64,000 nt of DNA from Psococerastis gibbosa. Taxonomy: Eukaryota > Arthropoda > Insecta > Psocodea > Psocidae. Of the stretch, positions 63,849-64,000 are shown piece by piece. Below the pieces are notes generated by a model. It was given only the letters and a program-made list of their open reading frames with translations. It was not told the origin of the DNA and ran no database searches. The number at the start of each line of letters is the position of its first letter. The first letter of the stretch is position 1. Both the position numbers and the translations under genes were made by a program. Location of the stretch: NCBI GenBank assembly GCA_963971405.1, contig OZ020488.1, forward strand, positions 6,265,261 through 6,329,260, in the 5' to 3' direction.

Positions 63849-64000
63849 ATAAAGGGTCAGGCCCGTACCCAAGGGGGGGGGGGCGGCAAGGGGGCCATCG
63901 CCCCACCTAAATTTGATAAAAAGTAATAAATAATGCAAACTTTTAGCTAAAACTACTGAAATCACTACGGATGTAGCTATCATTTTTAAAAATTTATGTT
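63849..64000 (+). repeat. G-run repeat W, copy 2, cut by window end
   Basis: AGGCCCGTACCCAAGG, a G run, AAATTTGATAAAAAGTAATA, TTTTAGCTAAAACTACTGAA and CACTACGGATGTAGCTATCA match 60430-60590 reversed. The element runs past the end of the window. Confidence 0.5.

Noticed and set aside
1-64000. CRISPR arrays, operons or bacterial genes
   Set aside because: Tandem repeats present are eukaryotic satellite and microsatellite types; no short regularly spaced repeats with unique spacers and no dense gene packing.

Overview
This is a repeat-dominated stretch of a eukaryotic nuclear genome. It is AT-rich, with no bacterial gene order, no operons and no continuous host gene that I can recognise. The mix of CR1/jockey-group, RTE-type and RNase H-bearing LINEs, tRNA-like SINEs, Harbinger and hAT elements, and many fold-back MITEs fits an insect or other arthropod. 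Hemiptera is a guess from the overall flavour of the repeats, not something the sequence proves.

Layout. 1-2.9 kb: two fold-back elements and a tRNA-like SINE (S2). 3-5 kb: an ~850-bp interspersed repeat (R850) split by a LINE 3' end. 5.8-8.6 kb: SINE-like S3, a divergent R850, a Harbinger-type MITE (family A) split by an RNase H-bearing LINE derivative, and a hAT-like MITE. 9.06-11.35 kb: a nest in which an RNase H LINE carries two RTE copies in opposite orientations. 11.7-13.1 kb: a MITE inside a MITE, S3, another MITE. 14.7-17.7 kb: MITE C, LINE ends, an R850 split by a short LINE-tail element, a small MITE. 18.5-23.5 kb: several LINE C-terminal fragments and SINE S1. 23.8-28.1 kb: two family A MITEs, R850 with a 90-bp MITE B, SINE S2 split by the second RNase H LINE derivative, and a Harbinger remnant coding for the transposase N-terminus. 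28.8-31.3 kb: S3, S2, a family A MITE. 31.3-34.6 kb: the best-preserved LINE (endonuclease plus reverse transcriptase), itself interrupted. 35-44 kb: LINE ends, family A MITEs, R850 copies, a short tandem repeat. 45.5-47.5 kb: a 333-bp satellite array. 47.7-49.4 kb: a fold-back element with a LINE end inside, a P-family unit, MITE B. 50-58 kb: LINE ends, two R850 copies, an inverted pair of family Z repeats, and a hAT MITE splitting SINE S1. 58-64 kb: SINE and LINE fragments, a large fold-back of P-family units, and a repeat cut by the window edge.

How the parts relate. The LINEs are the only plausible source of retrotransposition machinery, and all copies here are broken or truncated; SINEs and short LINE tails probably depended on such enzymes. 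The family A MITEs have the TAA/TTA target duplications expected of PIF/Harbinger, and a Harbinger remnant lies among them. Several insertions keep clear target-site duplications, so the order of insertion can be read: R850, SINEs and MITE A are often hosts; LINE tails, MITE B and a hAT element are later guests. All coordinates and repeats were read by eye; family assignments beyond protein motifs are tentative.
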